This document shows positions 1 through 8,303 of a stretch of 64,000 nucleotides of DNA, in pieces. A model generated the notes under the pieces. That model searched no databases, had not been told where the DNA came from, and was given only the letters and a program-made list of their open reading frames with translations. The DNA lies in assembly GCA_046297695.1 (NCBI GenBank), contig JBKBHF010000015.1, positions 13,099 to 77,098 on the forward strand, read 5' to 3'. The stretch's first letter is position 1, and every line of letters begins with the position of its first letter. The translations under genes were made by a program, and so were the position numbers. The stretch is from Permianibacter sp046297695 (GTDB lineage Bacteria > Pseudomonadota > Gammaproteobacteria > Enterobacterales > Permianibacteraceae).

Positions 1-606
1 CACGATATCAATGTTCGGATTCTTTTCTTTCAGATAACGGCCAACACCAGACAGCGTGCCGCCGGAACCAACACCGACCACCATCGCGTCAATGTTGCCT
101 TCCATCTGCTGCCAGATTTCCGGACCGGTGGTTTCGTAATGCGCCTGCACGTTGGCCGGATTGGCAAACTGGTTGATGAAATAGGAATTCGGCGTTTCGC
201 GGGCGATACGGGCCGCGACATCCTGGTAATACTCGGGATGGCCCTTGACCACATCGGAACGGGTGCGAATGACTTGCGCGCCAAGCGCGCGCAGGTTGTA
301 TTCCTTTTCCATGCTCATCTTGTCCGGCATCACGATGAGCATTTTGTAGCCTTTCTGACCGGCGACCAGTGCCAGACCCAGACCGGTGTTGCCGGCGGTG
401 GCTTCAACCAGGGTATCGCCCGGTTTGATCAGGCCTTTGTCTTCCGCGGCTTTGATCATGTACAGCGCGATACGATCCTTGATCGAACCGCCCGGATTCA
501 TCAGTTCCAGCTTGCCGTACAGCTCGCAGACGCCGGTATCCAGCTTGGCCAAACGACTCATCGGCGTGTTACCGATCATCTCCAGAACATTACCGGCTAC
601 CGACAT
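1..606 (-). CDS. PLP-dependent cysteine synthase / cystathionine beta-synthase family, 3' end missing
   Basis: The reading frame starts at ATG 606, with a GAGG ribosome site six bases upstream, and runs off the window edge, so only about 202 N-terminal residues are seen. The family joins O-acetylserine or serine to sulfide or homocysteine through a PLP Schiff base. Visible motifs are IGNTP near residue 11, the PLP lysine in GGSIKDR (Lys43), the substrate loop TAGNTG near residue 76 and the phosphate-binding GSGGT near residue 180. LELMNPGGSIKDR is closer to cystathionine beta-synthase-type members than to classical CysK, but the distinguishing C-terminus is off the window. It is divergent from the E1 gene, sharing about 200 bp of upstream DNA. 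Confidence 0.88.
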   Translation of the reverse strand, partial: MSVAGNVLEMIGNTPMSRLAKLDTGVCELYGKLELMNPGGSIKDRIALYMIKAAEDKGLIKPGDTLVEATAGNTGLGLALVAGQKGYKMLIVMPDKMSMEKEYNLRALGAQVIRTRSDVVKGHPEYYQDVAARIARETPNSYFINQFANPANVQAHYETTGPEIWQQMEGNIDAMVVGVGSGGTLSGVGRYLKEKNPNIDIV

Positions 607-802
607 GCTTAACCTCGATCAAAAGGGCGGAAAACAAAGCGCGCTACTCTACCACATGGCGTCGATTTCCCCCTCGACTCATCGTACCGGTTGCAACGGG
701 GTCCCGTTCTATACTCGGTCCGCTTTTCGAGACAGATTTAGACGTCCATCTATCCAAAATCATCACGAGGACTGCGCCCGTAACGGGCCGTGAACATACA
801 AC

Positions 803-3010
803 ATGCTGGATCGCGCCAAAGCCGTAGACGAAGCCTTCCGCCGTCGGGTTCAAGACGGTGACTTCCCCGCTCCCGTTCGCCGTATCACCGCCGCCCAGGC
901 CGGGCTGAACCGGGAAACCTTCCTGGAGCTGTTTCATTCGCAACTGCTGTCGCGTCATCTCGACCTGCAGGCGCGCATTCTGAAAGACAAAGGTCTCGGC
1001 TTTTACACGATTGGCTCCAGTGGCCATGAAGGCAACGCCGCGATTGCCAAAGTGTTCCGCCACACCGACATGGCCTTCCTGCACTACCGCAGCGGCGCGT
1101 TCATGGTGCAGCGATCGAAGCATCTGCCGGAGATCAATCCGGTGCGCGATCAGATGCTGTCGTTTGTCTGTTCAAAATTTGATCCGATCTCGCAGGGCCG
1201 GCACAAGGTGTTTGGTTCGGTGCCGCTGTGGGTGCCGCCGCAAACCTCGACTATTGCCTCGCATCTGCCGAAAGCAGTCGGTGCCGCGCATGGCCTTGGC
1301 AAAGCCAAAAAAATTGGCGTGCAGCCGATGATTCCGGAAGACAGCGTCATCCTGTGTTCGTTTGGCGATGCCTCGCTCAACCACGGTAGCTCGCAGATCG
1401 CCTTCAATACTGCCGAGTACTGGTCGTACAAAGGCGAGGAAGTGCCGATTGTCTTTGTTTGCGAAGACAACGGCATCGGCATTTCGGTGTCATCGCCGCC
1501 GAACTGGGTCCAGCACACCATGGAGCGGCGTAGCGGCATCGCCTATGTGCAATGCTCCGGACTGCATCTGCCCGACGTCTGGCTCGCCGCGCAGGAAGCC
1601 GAAGAAATCGCCCGGCAGGAACGTCGGCCGGTTTTCCTGCACGTGCAAACCGTACGCTTGATGGGCCATGCCGGTAACGACACCGAAAGCCAGTATCACG
1701 CCCAAAAGAAAATTGAAGAAACCGAAGCGCAGGATCCGCTGCTGCATTCGGCCCGCATCGCCATTGAAAGCGGCTTCATGACGGCCGACGCGATCCTCGC
1801 GCTGTATGAAAACATCCGTCAGCAAGTGGCGTATGAAGCCGAAGAAACCCTGAAGCTGCCCAAGCTCGACAATGCCGACGACATCATGGCGGCACTGGCG
1901 CCGACCCGGCCGGAGCAACCGCTGCCACCGGCACTGACGGCTGAGCAGGAAGCGAACGTGTTTGGCAAGGCGCAGTCGCAACTGGCCGAGCCACGCACAC
2001 TGGCCAACCTGATCAATTTCGCCATCACCGACGTGATGGCGCGCTATCCGAATATCGTGCTGTTCGGTGAAGACGTTGGCAAGAAAGGCGGCGTTTACCG
2101 CGTCACCGCTGACGTGCAGGCCCGCATCGGTGCCGACCGCGTGTTCGACACCTTGCTGGAAGAAACCGCGATTCTCGGCGGCGCGATTGGCTATTCGCAG
2201 GTCGGGCTGTTGCCGATGCCGGAGATCCAGTTCCTCGCCTACACCCACAATGCCGAAGATCAGATCCGCGGCGAAGCGTCGACACTGTCGTTCTTTTCTT
2301 CCGGCCAATACACCAACCCGATGGTGATCCGGATTGCCGGCCTCGCTTATCAGAAAGGTTTCGGCGGTCATTTCCACAACGACAACGCCTTTGCCTTCCT
2401 GCGCGAAATCCCGGGCATCATCGTCGCGATTCCGTCCAATGGTTACGACGCTGCCCGGATGCTGAAAACCTGTGTTCGGCTTGCTGACGAACAAAAGCGC
2501 GTAGTGGTATTCCTGGAACCGATCGCGCTGTATCACGTCAAGGACTTGCACGAGAAGAATGACAACGGCTGGTCGTTCGTCTACCCAGCCAATGAGGCGC
2601 CGATTCCGTACGGCGAACCGGGCGTGTTTGGCGATGGCAAGGATCTGGTCGTGCTGACTTACGGCAACGGCTATTATCTGTCGCGTCAGGCCGAGAAGAT
2701 CCTGCGCGAACAGCACGGTGTCAAAGCCAAGATTGTCGATTTGCGCTGGGTTGCTCCGCTGCATGTCGATCAGCTGCTGAAAGCGGTCGACGGCTACAAG
2801 AAAGTGCTGATCGTCGATGAGTGCCGCAAGACCGGTTCGCTGTCGGAGGAGATCACGACCCATCTAGTCGAGCACTGCAAGAAGCTGCCGCAGATCAAGC
2901 GCCTCACCGGCAAGGACAGCTTCATCACCACCGGCACCTCCTGGCAGTACCTGCTGCCGAGCACCGAAGATGTGATTGCCGCCGCACTTGAGCTGCACAA
3001 GGGCAAATAA
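803..3010 (+). CDS. Thiamine-dependent 2-oxoacid dehydrogenase E1, fused alpha and beta subunits
   Basis: A 735-residue protein in which both E1 subunits of a pyruvate/branched-chain 2-oxoacid dehydrogenase-like enzyme are one chain. E1 decarboxylates a 2-oxoacid on thiamine diphosphate and transfers the acyl group to E2 lipoyl. The alpha half carries the thiamine-Mg site (GDASLNHGSS near residue 190, then CEDNGIGIS near 222). The beta half begins near residue 390 and shows FGEDVG and the LLEETAILGGAIG segment, and the C-terminal transketolase-type domain fills roughly 590-735. No E2 or E3 gene lies nearby, so substrate and partners cannot be read from context. No strong ribosome site precedes ATG 803, so the start is less certain than the frame. 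Confidence 0.9.
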   Translation: MLDRAKAVDEAFRRRVQDGDFPAPVRRITAAQAGLNRETFLELFHSQLLSRHLDLQARILKDKGLGFYTIGSSGHEGNAAIAKVFRHTDMAFLHYRSGAFMVQRSKHLPEINPVRDQMLSFVCSKFDPISQGRHKVFGSVPLWVPPQTSTIASHLPKAVGAAHGLGKAKKIGVQPMIPEDSVILCSFGDASLNHGSSQIAFNTAEYWSYKGEEVPIVFVCEDNGIGISVSSPPNWVQHTMERRSGIAYVQCSGLHLPDVWLAAQEAEEIARQERRPVFLHVQTVRLMGHAGNDTESQYHAQKKIEETEAQDPLLHSARIAIESGFMTADAILALYENIRQQVAYEAEETLKLPKLDNADDIMAALAPTRPEQPLPPALTAEQEANVFGKAQSQLAEPRTLANLINFAITDVMARYPNIVLFGEDVGKKGGVYRVTADVQARIGADRVFDTLLEETAILGGAIGYSQVGLLPMPEIQFLAYTHNAEDQIRGEASTLSFFSSGQYTNPMVIRIAGLAYQKGFGGHFHNDNAFAFLREIPGIIVAIPSNGYDAARMLKTCVRLADEQKRVVVFLEPIALYHVKDLHEKNDNGWSFVYPANEAPIPYGEPGVFGDGKDLVVLTYGNGYYLSRQAEKILREQHGVKAKIVDLRWVAPLHVDQLLKAVDGYKKVLIVDECRKTGSLSEEITTHLVEHCKKLPQIKRLTGKDSFITTGTSWQYLLPSTEDVIAAALELHKGK

Positions 3011-3030
3011 GCCACTGCATCTGCCGAGAA

Positions 3031-3066
3031 ACGCGCCCCGCCACTTTGCAACCTGACGGGGCGCGT
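3031..3066 (+). terminator. Hairpin after the E1 gene, probable terminator
   Basis: A perfect 10-bp inverted repeat (ACGCGCCCCG at 3031-3040, CGGGGCGCGT at 3057-3066) with a 16-base loop lies 20 bp past the E1 stop and before cls. Only a weak T-rich tail follows, so termination may be partial. Confidence 0.55.
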
Positions 3067-3109
3067 TATCATTCAGACCTCTGCATTTCCCGGTCGGGTC
3101 GTCTGCCAC

Positions 3110-4492
3110 ATGGATTGGCACCAGTTTGCCGAGCTCTACATACCGCTGATTGTCACCGGTCTGCTGCTGCTGATCGGCCTGACCCGTCTGCGCTATCAAG
3201 CGACCTCCAGCGCCAACAGCTGGGGCTGGGCGCTGGCGATGATCTTCATGCCCTGGCTGGCAGTACCGATCTACCTGTTGCTTGGCAGCCGCAAGGTCTC
3301 GGCACGGCAACGGCGCAAGCGGCCGCTGCAATTCGTCAGTTACGGCGACAGTTGCCAGCCTTGTACCCGGCTGGACCGGCTGATTCAGGCTTATCACCTG
3401 CCGGCCGCCAGCAGCGGCAATGCGATCCAGTTTTACTCATCGGAACACGGCGGCTTGCAGGCACTGGTCGAGCTGCTCGAAAGCGCGACCCGCGAGATCG
3501 ATGTCTCGGTGTATATCCTGCGCGCTGACAAGACTGGTCGTCGGGTGGTTGAGCTGCTGGCGCAAAAAGCTCGCGCCGGCGTGAAAGTGCGGGTGCTGGT
3601 CGATGGCGTCGGATCCTGGCTGCTGTCGAACCGGGCGCTGCGGCAGCTGCGTCAGCATGGCGGCGAATTGGCCGTTTTTCACCCGCTGCTCAAGAGTCTG
3701 CTGACCGGTCGTGGCGGTCTGCGCAATCACCGCAAACTGGTGGTGATTGATCAACATGCCGCCTGGACCGGCGGCGCCAATCTGGCACAGGAATATTTCG
3801 CCCGGCTGCGTAAGCAAAAACCCTGGCGGGATCTGGTCGCCGTCGTGCGTGGGCCGGCGGTGCATGAACTGGTCAGCATTTTTCACTCCGATTGGCAGTA
3901 CGCAACCGGACAGAAAACAGCTGTCACGCATTTCGAAACGGCCGTCGGCGGTACGGGATCAGCGATCCTGCAGGTACTGCCATCCGGCCCTGATGTGGAA
4001 GATGAACCGCTGCTCGATGCGGTACTGACGGCGATATATAACGCCGAGCGGAAAATTACCATTCTGTCGCCGTATTTCGTGCCGGATGACAGCGTGCAGT
4101 TTGCCCTCGAATCGGCGTTGCGCCGCGGAGTTCAGGTCAAGATCATCCTGCCCCGTCGTTCAGACAACCTGCTGGTCGATGCCGCCCGCAAGCTGGCGCT
4201 TTCCTCGCTGCTGCGACACGGCCTGAATCTGCGCGCGATTCACGGCCGGATGATGCATGCCAAGGCGATGATCGTCGATGACACGCTGGCGGTCATCGGT
4301 TCTGCGAACTTCGATTACCGCAGCTTCTTTCTGAACTATGAGTTGAGTCTGGTACTGCATGATCGCGACAGTGTTGCAGCCTTGCAGCAGTGGATCGATG
4401 ACACCTGTGGCCAAGCGCAGAACTGGCCGGCCCTGAAACCGCTCGGCCCGCTGAGCGCGTCGCTGCTGCACTTGATCAAGCCGCTGCTCTGA
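3110..4492 (+). CDS. cls: Cardiolipin synthase, phospholipase D family
   Basis: A 460-residue inner-membrane enzyme of the ClsA type, which condenses two phosphatidylglycerol molecules to cardiolipin and glycerol. Two hydrophobic segments occupy about residues 5-55. Two HxKxxxxD catalytic motifs follow: NHRKLVVID near residue 205 and MHAKAMIVDD near residue 380, the second followed by GSANFDYRS. Length and order fit ClsA-type enzymes. The ribosome site is weak; ATG 3110 was chosen because the first membrane helix starts directly after it. Confidence 0.92.
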   Translation: MDWHQFAELYIPLIVTGLLLLIGLTRLRYQATSSANSWGWALAMIFMPWLAVPIYLLLGSRKVSARQRRKRPLQFVSYGDSCQPCTRLDRLIQAYHLPAASSGNAIQFYSSEHGGLQALVELLESATREIDVSVYILRADKTGRRVVELLAQKARAGVKVRVLVDGVGSWLLSNRALRQLRQHGGELAVFHPLLKSLLTGRGGLRNHRKLVVIDQHAAWTGGANLAQEYFARLRKQKPWRDLVAVVRGPAVHELVSIFHSDWQYATGQKTAVTHFETAVGGTGSAILQVLPSGPDVEDEPLLDAVLTAIYNAERKITILSPYFVPDDSVQFALESALRRGVQVKIILPRRSDNLLVDAARKLALSSLLRHGLNLRAIHGRMMHAKAMIVDDTLAVIGSANFDYRSFFLNYELSLVLHDRDSVAALQQWIDDTCGQAQNWPALKPLGPLSASLLHLIKPLL

Positions 4493-4507
4493 ATCGACTG
4501 CTGTTTT

Positions 4508-4566
4508 GGGAGCGGCTTTAGCCACGATTCTCATCAGAAACCATCACGGCTAAAGCAGCTCCCACC
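4508..4566. repeat. REP-like palindromic repeat, copy 1
   Basis: The arms GGGAGCGGCTTTAGCC (from 4508) and GGCTAAAGCAGCTCCC (to 4563) form an imperfect inverted repeat of about 21 bp per arm around a short spacer, between the convergent cls and pdxB genes. The left arm recurs almost exactly at 63957 near the window end, so this is a dispersed element and not a chance hairpin. It may also end transcription from both sides. Confidence 0.75.
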
Positions 4567-4590
4567 GTCATGCTGATGCACAGCAAGCAC

Positions 4591-5712
4591 TCAGCAGGTA
4601 ACAAGTCCGGTCAATGCCTGATAACGCGCAGCCAGCGCTGCACTCGCCTGAAACTGCCAAGACATCAGCTCGCGCCGTTCCGGATAATTTTTGCGTAGCC
4701 AATCAAACGCGGCGCGCCGGTCATCGGCCGCCGACAAGGCCTCGCGCATCGCCGCATCGTCGTGACGTGGGTCATAGCACTGCAACAGTTGATTCAATAA
4801 TTGCTGCGGCGCCAACTCCGCGATCAAACGCCCCTGCCCGGCTGGCGGCAACTGCCAGCGCGTGGCGCCGCTGGCATCAAAACCAAACTGCCGACAGAAC
4901 GCGGCGTGGATCATGAAGCTGCCATTGAGTTTGCCTTCGCGGCTGTGGCCGGCAATATGGGGTGTGGCCAGATCGACTTTGGCCAGCAGCGCGTCCGGCA
5001 CATCCGGTTCGTGTTCCCAGACATCGAGCACGGCGGCGCGGCGCGCATCAGCGTTCAACCAGCTGAGCAGCGCCTCGTTATCGACTACCGGGCCGCGACA
5101 ACTGTTGATGATGACCCGTGCGCGACTGCGCGTCAGTGTTTCAGAGCTGAGCCAATGCCAGGTCGAATGGGCGCCCGCTTTGCTGAGCGGTACATGCAGC
5201 GTCAGCACGTCGCAAGCCAGCAACTGCTCGGCGGAGACGCCCCCGTCAGGCAGGCTCGTTGCCGGCAACAGGGGATCGCAGACTCGGAACGGCCAGTCGA
5301 GCGCCGCCAGCTTGGCTGCCAGCCGGCTGCCAACATTGCCGTGACCGAGTATGCCGATGACGTCCTGCCCCGGTCGGAACTTGCCTCGCTCGGCCAGCAC
5401 CAGCAGCGAGGCCAATACATATTCGGCGACGGCGGTGGCGTTGCAGCCGGGCGCGTTGGCAAAGCCAATGCCCTGGGCGGCCAGCGCGGCTTGATCGACA
5501 TGATCGGTGCCAATGGTGGCCGTGCCGACAAACCGTAGCCGGCTGCCCGCCACTAACGCCTGATTCACCTTGGTCACCGACCGGACCAGCAAGGCGTCGG
5601 CGTCACGGACGGTGTCGGCGCTTATCGCCCGCCCCGGATACAGACTCAGCTCGCCAAAGTCGGCGAACAGCTCGCGGACCAGCGGAATGTTCTCGTCAGC
5701 TACCAGTTTCAA
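4591..5712 (-). CDS. pdxB: Erythronate-4-phosphate dehydrogenase
   Basis: Oxidises 4-phospho-D-erythronate in the DXP-dependent route to pyridoxal phosphate. The D-isomer 2-hydroxyacid dehydrogenase fold is clear: NAD-binding GHGNVG at about residues 123-128, the arginine in NSCRGPVVD, the glutamate in WEHEPD and the catalytic histidine in TPHIAGHS. The frame is open upstream to 5793, but homology starts at LKLVADENIP, so TTG 5712 is taken as the start with AGGA 11 bases before it. This gives 373 residues, close to the 378 of E. coli PdxB. The C-terminal dimerisation region (residues about 285-373) is present. Confidence 0.9.
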   Translation of the reverse strand: MKLVADENIPLVRELFADFGELSLYPGRAISADTVRDADALLVRSVTKVNQALVAGSRLRFVGTATIGTDHVDQAALAAQGIGFANAPGCNATAVAEYVLASLLVLAERGKFRPGQDVIGILGHGNVGSRLAAKLAALDWPFRVCDPLLPATSLPDGGVSAEQLLACDVLTLHVPLSKAGAHSTWHWLSSETLTRSRARVIINSCRGPVVDNEALLSWLNADARRAAVLDVWEHEPDVPDALLAKVDLATPHIAGHSREGKLNGSFMIHAAFCRQFGFDASGATRWQLPPAGQGRLIAELAPQQLLNQLLQCYDPRHDDAAMREALSAADDRRAAFDWLRKNYPERRELMSWQFQASAALAARYQALTGLVTC

Positions 5713-5847
5713 GATGTCAGTTGTCCTGCCTGTTGTACTGGCATGAGTCTGCCTGTTAGCCGCCCCGGGGCAAATAGCCTTGCCAGACGGCATGCGGCCT
5801 GGGCCAAAGTGGTGTTTGGAATATTGCTTTTCAGCCAGTGCACGATT

Positions 5848-5870
5848 AAGATTCTTTTTAAATGAATCTT
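5848..5870. promoter_or_regulatory. NsrR-like nitric-oxide operator upstream of nnrS
   Basis: AAGATTCTTTT-T-AAATGAATCTT is an 11-1-11 inverted repeat with one interrupting base and nearly symmetrical arms. It has the spacing and most bases of the NsrR consensus arm AANATGCATTT; the right arm departs at one position, the left at two. It ends two bases before the AAGGA ribosome site of nnrS, as expected for a repressor site at or just after the transcription start. No nsrR gene is in the window. Confidence 0.65.
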
Positions 5871-5884
5871 AAAGGATGGCCGCC

Positions 5885-7090
5885 ATGAGCAACTCGGTCT
5901 TTATCCCGCTGGTCGACCCCAAGGCCAGCAAACCGACCTACCCGGCCGTTCTGGCGCTCGGGTTCCGGCCATTCTACCTGCTCGGCGCGCTCTGGCTGGT
6001 GTTGGCGGTGCCGATCTGGATGGTCATGTATGGCCATGGCCTGATCACCGGCAGCCATCTGCAGGCGATGGACTGGCATGGCCATGAAATGCTGTTCGGC
6101 TTTGCCGGCGCCATCATCGTCGGCTTTCTGTTCACCGCGGTGAAGAACTGGACCAATCAGGACACGCCGATAGGCTGGCCGCTGGCAGGTTTGGGCGCTG
6201 TCTGGATCGCCGCCCGTGTCTTGCTGATGACCGGCTGGAGCGAAATCGGTGCCGTGCTCGATGTCGGCTTCTACCTGCTCGCAGCGGCCGGCATTGCCCG
6301 GCCGATGCTGCGCAGTGGCAACAAGCGCAACCTGTTTTTCATCGCCCTGCTGACGGTCTTTGCCGCGGTGTCCGGCTGGCAGCATCTCGCCGCCATGGGG
6401 CTTGTCGGCGGACTCGACAGCCGCGAACTGATGCAACTGGCGCTGTCGGTGGTCACCATCATCGTGACCGTGATCACCGGCCGGGTCATTCCGATGTTCA
6501 CCAGCAACGCCGTGCCCGGTGCGCCAGTGCGCAAATTGGTCTGGCTTGAACGGGCGTCGGTGATCAGCGTGATCGCACTCGCTTTGCTGGCGGTTACACC
6601 GGTACCAGCCGCGCTGTTTCACGTCGCTGCCCTGCTCGCCGCACTGATCCACGGCTGGCGCTGGTGGAACTGGGCACCGCACTGGACGCTGAAGAAGCCA
6701 ATTCTGTGGATTTTGCATGCCAGCTATCTCTGGCTGCCGATCGGTTTTCTGCTGAAAGCGATCCCGACCGCCTGGGCACCGATGGCCGGTTTGCTGTCGA
6801 CGCATGCGCTGACGGTCGGCGTTATCGGCGGCCTGTGCATAGGCATGATGACGCGCACCGCACGCGGCCACACCGGCCGCCCGCTGCAAGCGAGTACCGC
6901 CGAGATCTGGGCCTATTCGCTGGTGGTCGCGGCAACCGTGTTCCGGGTGCTGCCGCCGCTGATTGTTCCGGATTTTTATCGGCTCTGGACCGGTATCTCC
7001 AGCCTGCTCTTCACCGGTGGTTTTGCCATTTACGTTGCGCTATTCGGACCGTGGTTGATGCAGCCACGCGTCGATGGCCGGCCGGGCTGA
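5885..7090 (+). CDS. nnrS: NnrS family haem/copper membrane protein
   Basis: A 401-residue, very hydrophobic protein with about twelve membrane segments, of the NnrS family linked to nitric-oxide stress tolerance. The opening LALGFRPFYLLGA, the WHGHEMLFGF segment with histidines in the third membrane region and the GRVIPMFTSNA segment are family hallmarks. ATG 5885 is preferred over ATG 5876 because AAGGA (5872-5876) is then eight bases upstream. The palindrome just before it matches the nitric-oxide repressor NsrR, which controls nnrS in several proteobacteria, so role and regulation agree. Confidence 0.93.
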   Translation: MSNSVFIPLVDPKASKPTYPAVLALGFRPFYLLGALWLVLAVPIWMVMYGHGLITGSHLQAMDWHGHEMLFGFAGAIIVGFLFTAVKNWTNQDTPIGWPLAGLGAVWIAARVLLMTGWSEIGAVLDVGFYLLAAAGIARPMLRSGNKRNLFFIALLTVFAAVSGWQHLAAMGLVGGLDSRELMQLALSVVTIIVTVITGRVIPMFTSNAVPGAPVRKLVWLERASVISVIALALLAVTPVPAALFHVAALLAALIHGWRWWNWAPHWTLKKPILWILHASYLWLPIGFLLKAIPTAWAPMAGLLSTHALTVGVIGGLCIGMMTRTARGHTGRPLQASTAEIWAYSLVVAATVFRVLPPLIVPDFYRLWTGISSLLFTGGFAIYVALFGPWLMQPRVDGRPG

Positions 7091-7128
7091 TGGCAGTTTT
7101 ACCGAAATGTTTTTGGTATTACTGCCAT
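7090..7128 (+). terminator. Hairpin overlapping the nnrS stop
   Basis: ATGGCAGT (7090-7097) pairs with ACTGCCAT (7121-7128), extended inward by ACC/GGT pairs. It starts at the last base of the nnrS stop. There is no T tract, so it is a candidate 3'-end structure and not a proven terminator. I see no gene in the rest of the interval to 7344. Confidence 0.4.
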
Positions 7129-7344
7129 CGGCATAAAACGGGCCGTGTTTCAGCGAGCTGGTAATTCTGCCGGCGTTTTTCCAGCCCTTCCGAAGGAATT
7201 CAACCACTTGCCAAGATGTAATCTGTAAGCCCTGAAAAACTTCGTTACGCCCCGCAATGGCCTGCTGAGCCATTCCATCTGTCCGGTATGCGACAACGCA
7301 ATCGCATTTCCCGTCTGTGCGTTTCCCATACAAGGAGAGTCATC

Positions 7345-7713
7345 ATGCGTAAACTCGTTCTGTTCACCACCACCACCGCCCTGCTTGGGCTCAGTGCTGC
7401 CGCCAGTGCCGGTGTCCGTTATGTCGCGGCAGATGACAGTGCCGAATCGCAGCTCTGTGTCAGCGCCGCTGTCGACAAGCATTTCCGGTTTGAAAACAAA
7501 GTGGAGCTGTCCGGCATTCCGTACAAAACCGTTGCCGCCAAACTGGACTGCAATGGCGTAAACGTCGCTCAATTCAGTGCCGATGCCGGCAACAGCAAAG
7601 TTGCGGAGAAGCTGTCGCGTTATTCGCCGATGCGCGGTGAAGTACAGATCCGTCAGGCGCAAGCACAGCCGAAGGATGGCGCGGATGTCGTGGTGCTGGT
7701 GAAAGGCGAATGA
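7345..7713 (+). CDS. Exported DUF3718-like protein
   Basis: A 122-residue protein with a clear signal peptide (MRKLVLFTTTTALLGLSAAASAG, cleavage after about residue 22). The mature part has two cysteines, in SQLCVSAA and AKLDCNGV, arranged as in DUF3718 proteins, which are small periplasmic proteins of unknown function. ATG 7345 follows an AAGGAGAG ribosome site by five bases; the frame is open further upstream but lacks a signal sequence from those starts. It stands alone between nnrS and the tRNA-Glu repeats. Confidence 0.75.
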   Translation: MRKLVLFTTTTALLGLSAAASAGVRYVAADDSAESQLCVSAAVDKHFRFENKVELSGIPYKTVAAKLDCNGVNVAQFSADAGNSKVAEKLSRYSPMRGEVQIRQAQAQPKDGADVVVLVKGE

Positions 7714-7791
7714 CAGCCGGCAAAGACGCCGCGTCGGTTGGGTCATACAGCTCGACTGACGCGGCCTCGGCAGCCGGTAACCCGCCCAATA

Positions 7792-7858
7792 ACCCTGCAC
7801 GGGTGACTTGCTCCAATCCGCACTCGCCCCCAATGGGTATTTGCAACCCGTGCAGGGT
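7792..7858. repeat. Perfect 13-bp inverted repeat
   Basis: ACCCTGCACGGGT at 7792-7804 and its exact reverse complement at 7846-7858, separated by 41 bp. It overlaps the far copy of the tRNA-Glu-associated direct repeat and could form a terminal stem for a transcript reading leftward from the tRNA. Confidence 0.6.
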
Positions 7859-7925
7859 CCGAATCAGGGCGCGCTGAAAGGAAATCTCGGCTAGCAGCAA
7901 CGGCGAGAAGGGAAAAGACGGTGGC
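7807..7925 (-). repeat. tRNA-Glu-associated direct repeat, distal copy
   Basis: About 119 bp, very similar to 7981-8097 in the same orientation, starting points 174 bp apart. The shared blocks include TCCGCACTCGCCCCCA, CCGAATCAGGGCG and the block from AAATCTCGGCTAGCAG to GACGGTGGC. It ends at a GGTGGC that, in the proximal copy, is the CCA end of the tRNA gene. Short ORFs predicted here read the same repeat and are not believed. Confidence 0.8.
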
Positions 7926-7980
7926 ACCTCAGGGTGTCGCAGAGCGACACCCGCTCGTGCGGCGCAAGCCACACTGGTGG

Positions 7981-8097
7981 CTTGCTCAGATCCGCACTCG
8001 CCCCCACGGGTATCCAAACCCCTGCGGTGTCCGAATCAGGGCGTGCTGAAAGAAAATCTCGGCTAGCAGCAACGGCGAGAAAGGAAAAGACGGTGGC
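7981..8097 (-). repeat. tRNA-Glu-associated direct repeat, proximal copy
   Basis: Second copy of the repeat at 7807-7925. Its right end runs into the last bases of tRNA-Glu (TGG at 8094-8096 is the encoded CCA). On the tRNA strand the order is tRNA, copy 1, about 55 bp unique, copy 2. That recalls the rtT repeats behind E. coli tyrT, although the sequence is unrelated as far as I can see. Confidence 0.8.
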
Positions 8098-8169
8098 GTC
8101 CCCACGGGGATTCGAACCCCGGTTACCGCCGTGAAAGGGCGATGTCCTAGGCCTCTAGACGATGGGGAC
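8094..8169 (-). tRNA. tRNA-Glu(TTC)
   Basis: A 76-nt cloverleaf on the minus strand: acceptor GTCCCCA/TGGGGAC, anticodon loop CTTTCAC with anticodon TTC, T loop GTTCGAATC, encoded CCA. It closely matches the E. coli glutamate tRNA. Confidence 0.97.
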
Positions 8170-8303
8170 GCAGAAGGCAAAATTGCCGACCCGTTGCAAA
8201 GGCCGGCGCATTCTACTGGCCGTACCCCACCCTGTCAAAGACCTTTACGGCTTGGAGTAAAGTTTCGATACTGCTTTAAATAAGATTGATAAGTTATTGT
8301 TAT

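Noticed and set aside
1490..2863. 457-residue frame antisense to the E1 gene
   Set aside because: Exact shadow of a strongly supported coding region, with no recognisable domain.
5858..6889. 343-residue His/Gln/Asp-rich frame antisense to nnrS
   Set aside because: Composition typical of a shadow frame opposite a hydrophobic membrane protein.
7574..8180. Two similar short frames on the minus strand next to tRNA-Glu
   Set aside because: They read the tandem tRNA-associated repeat and part of the tRNA itself; the similarity comes from the repeat.
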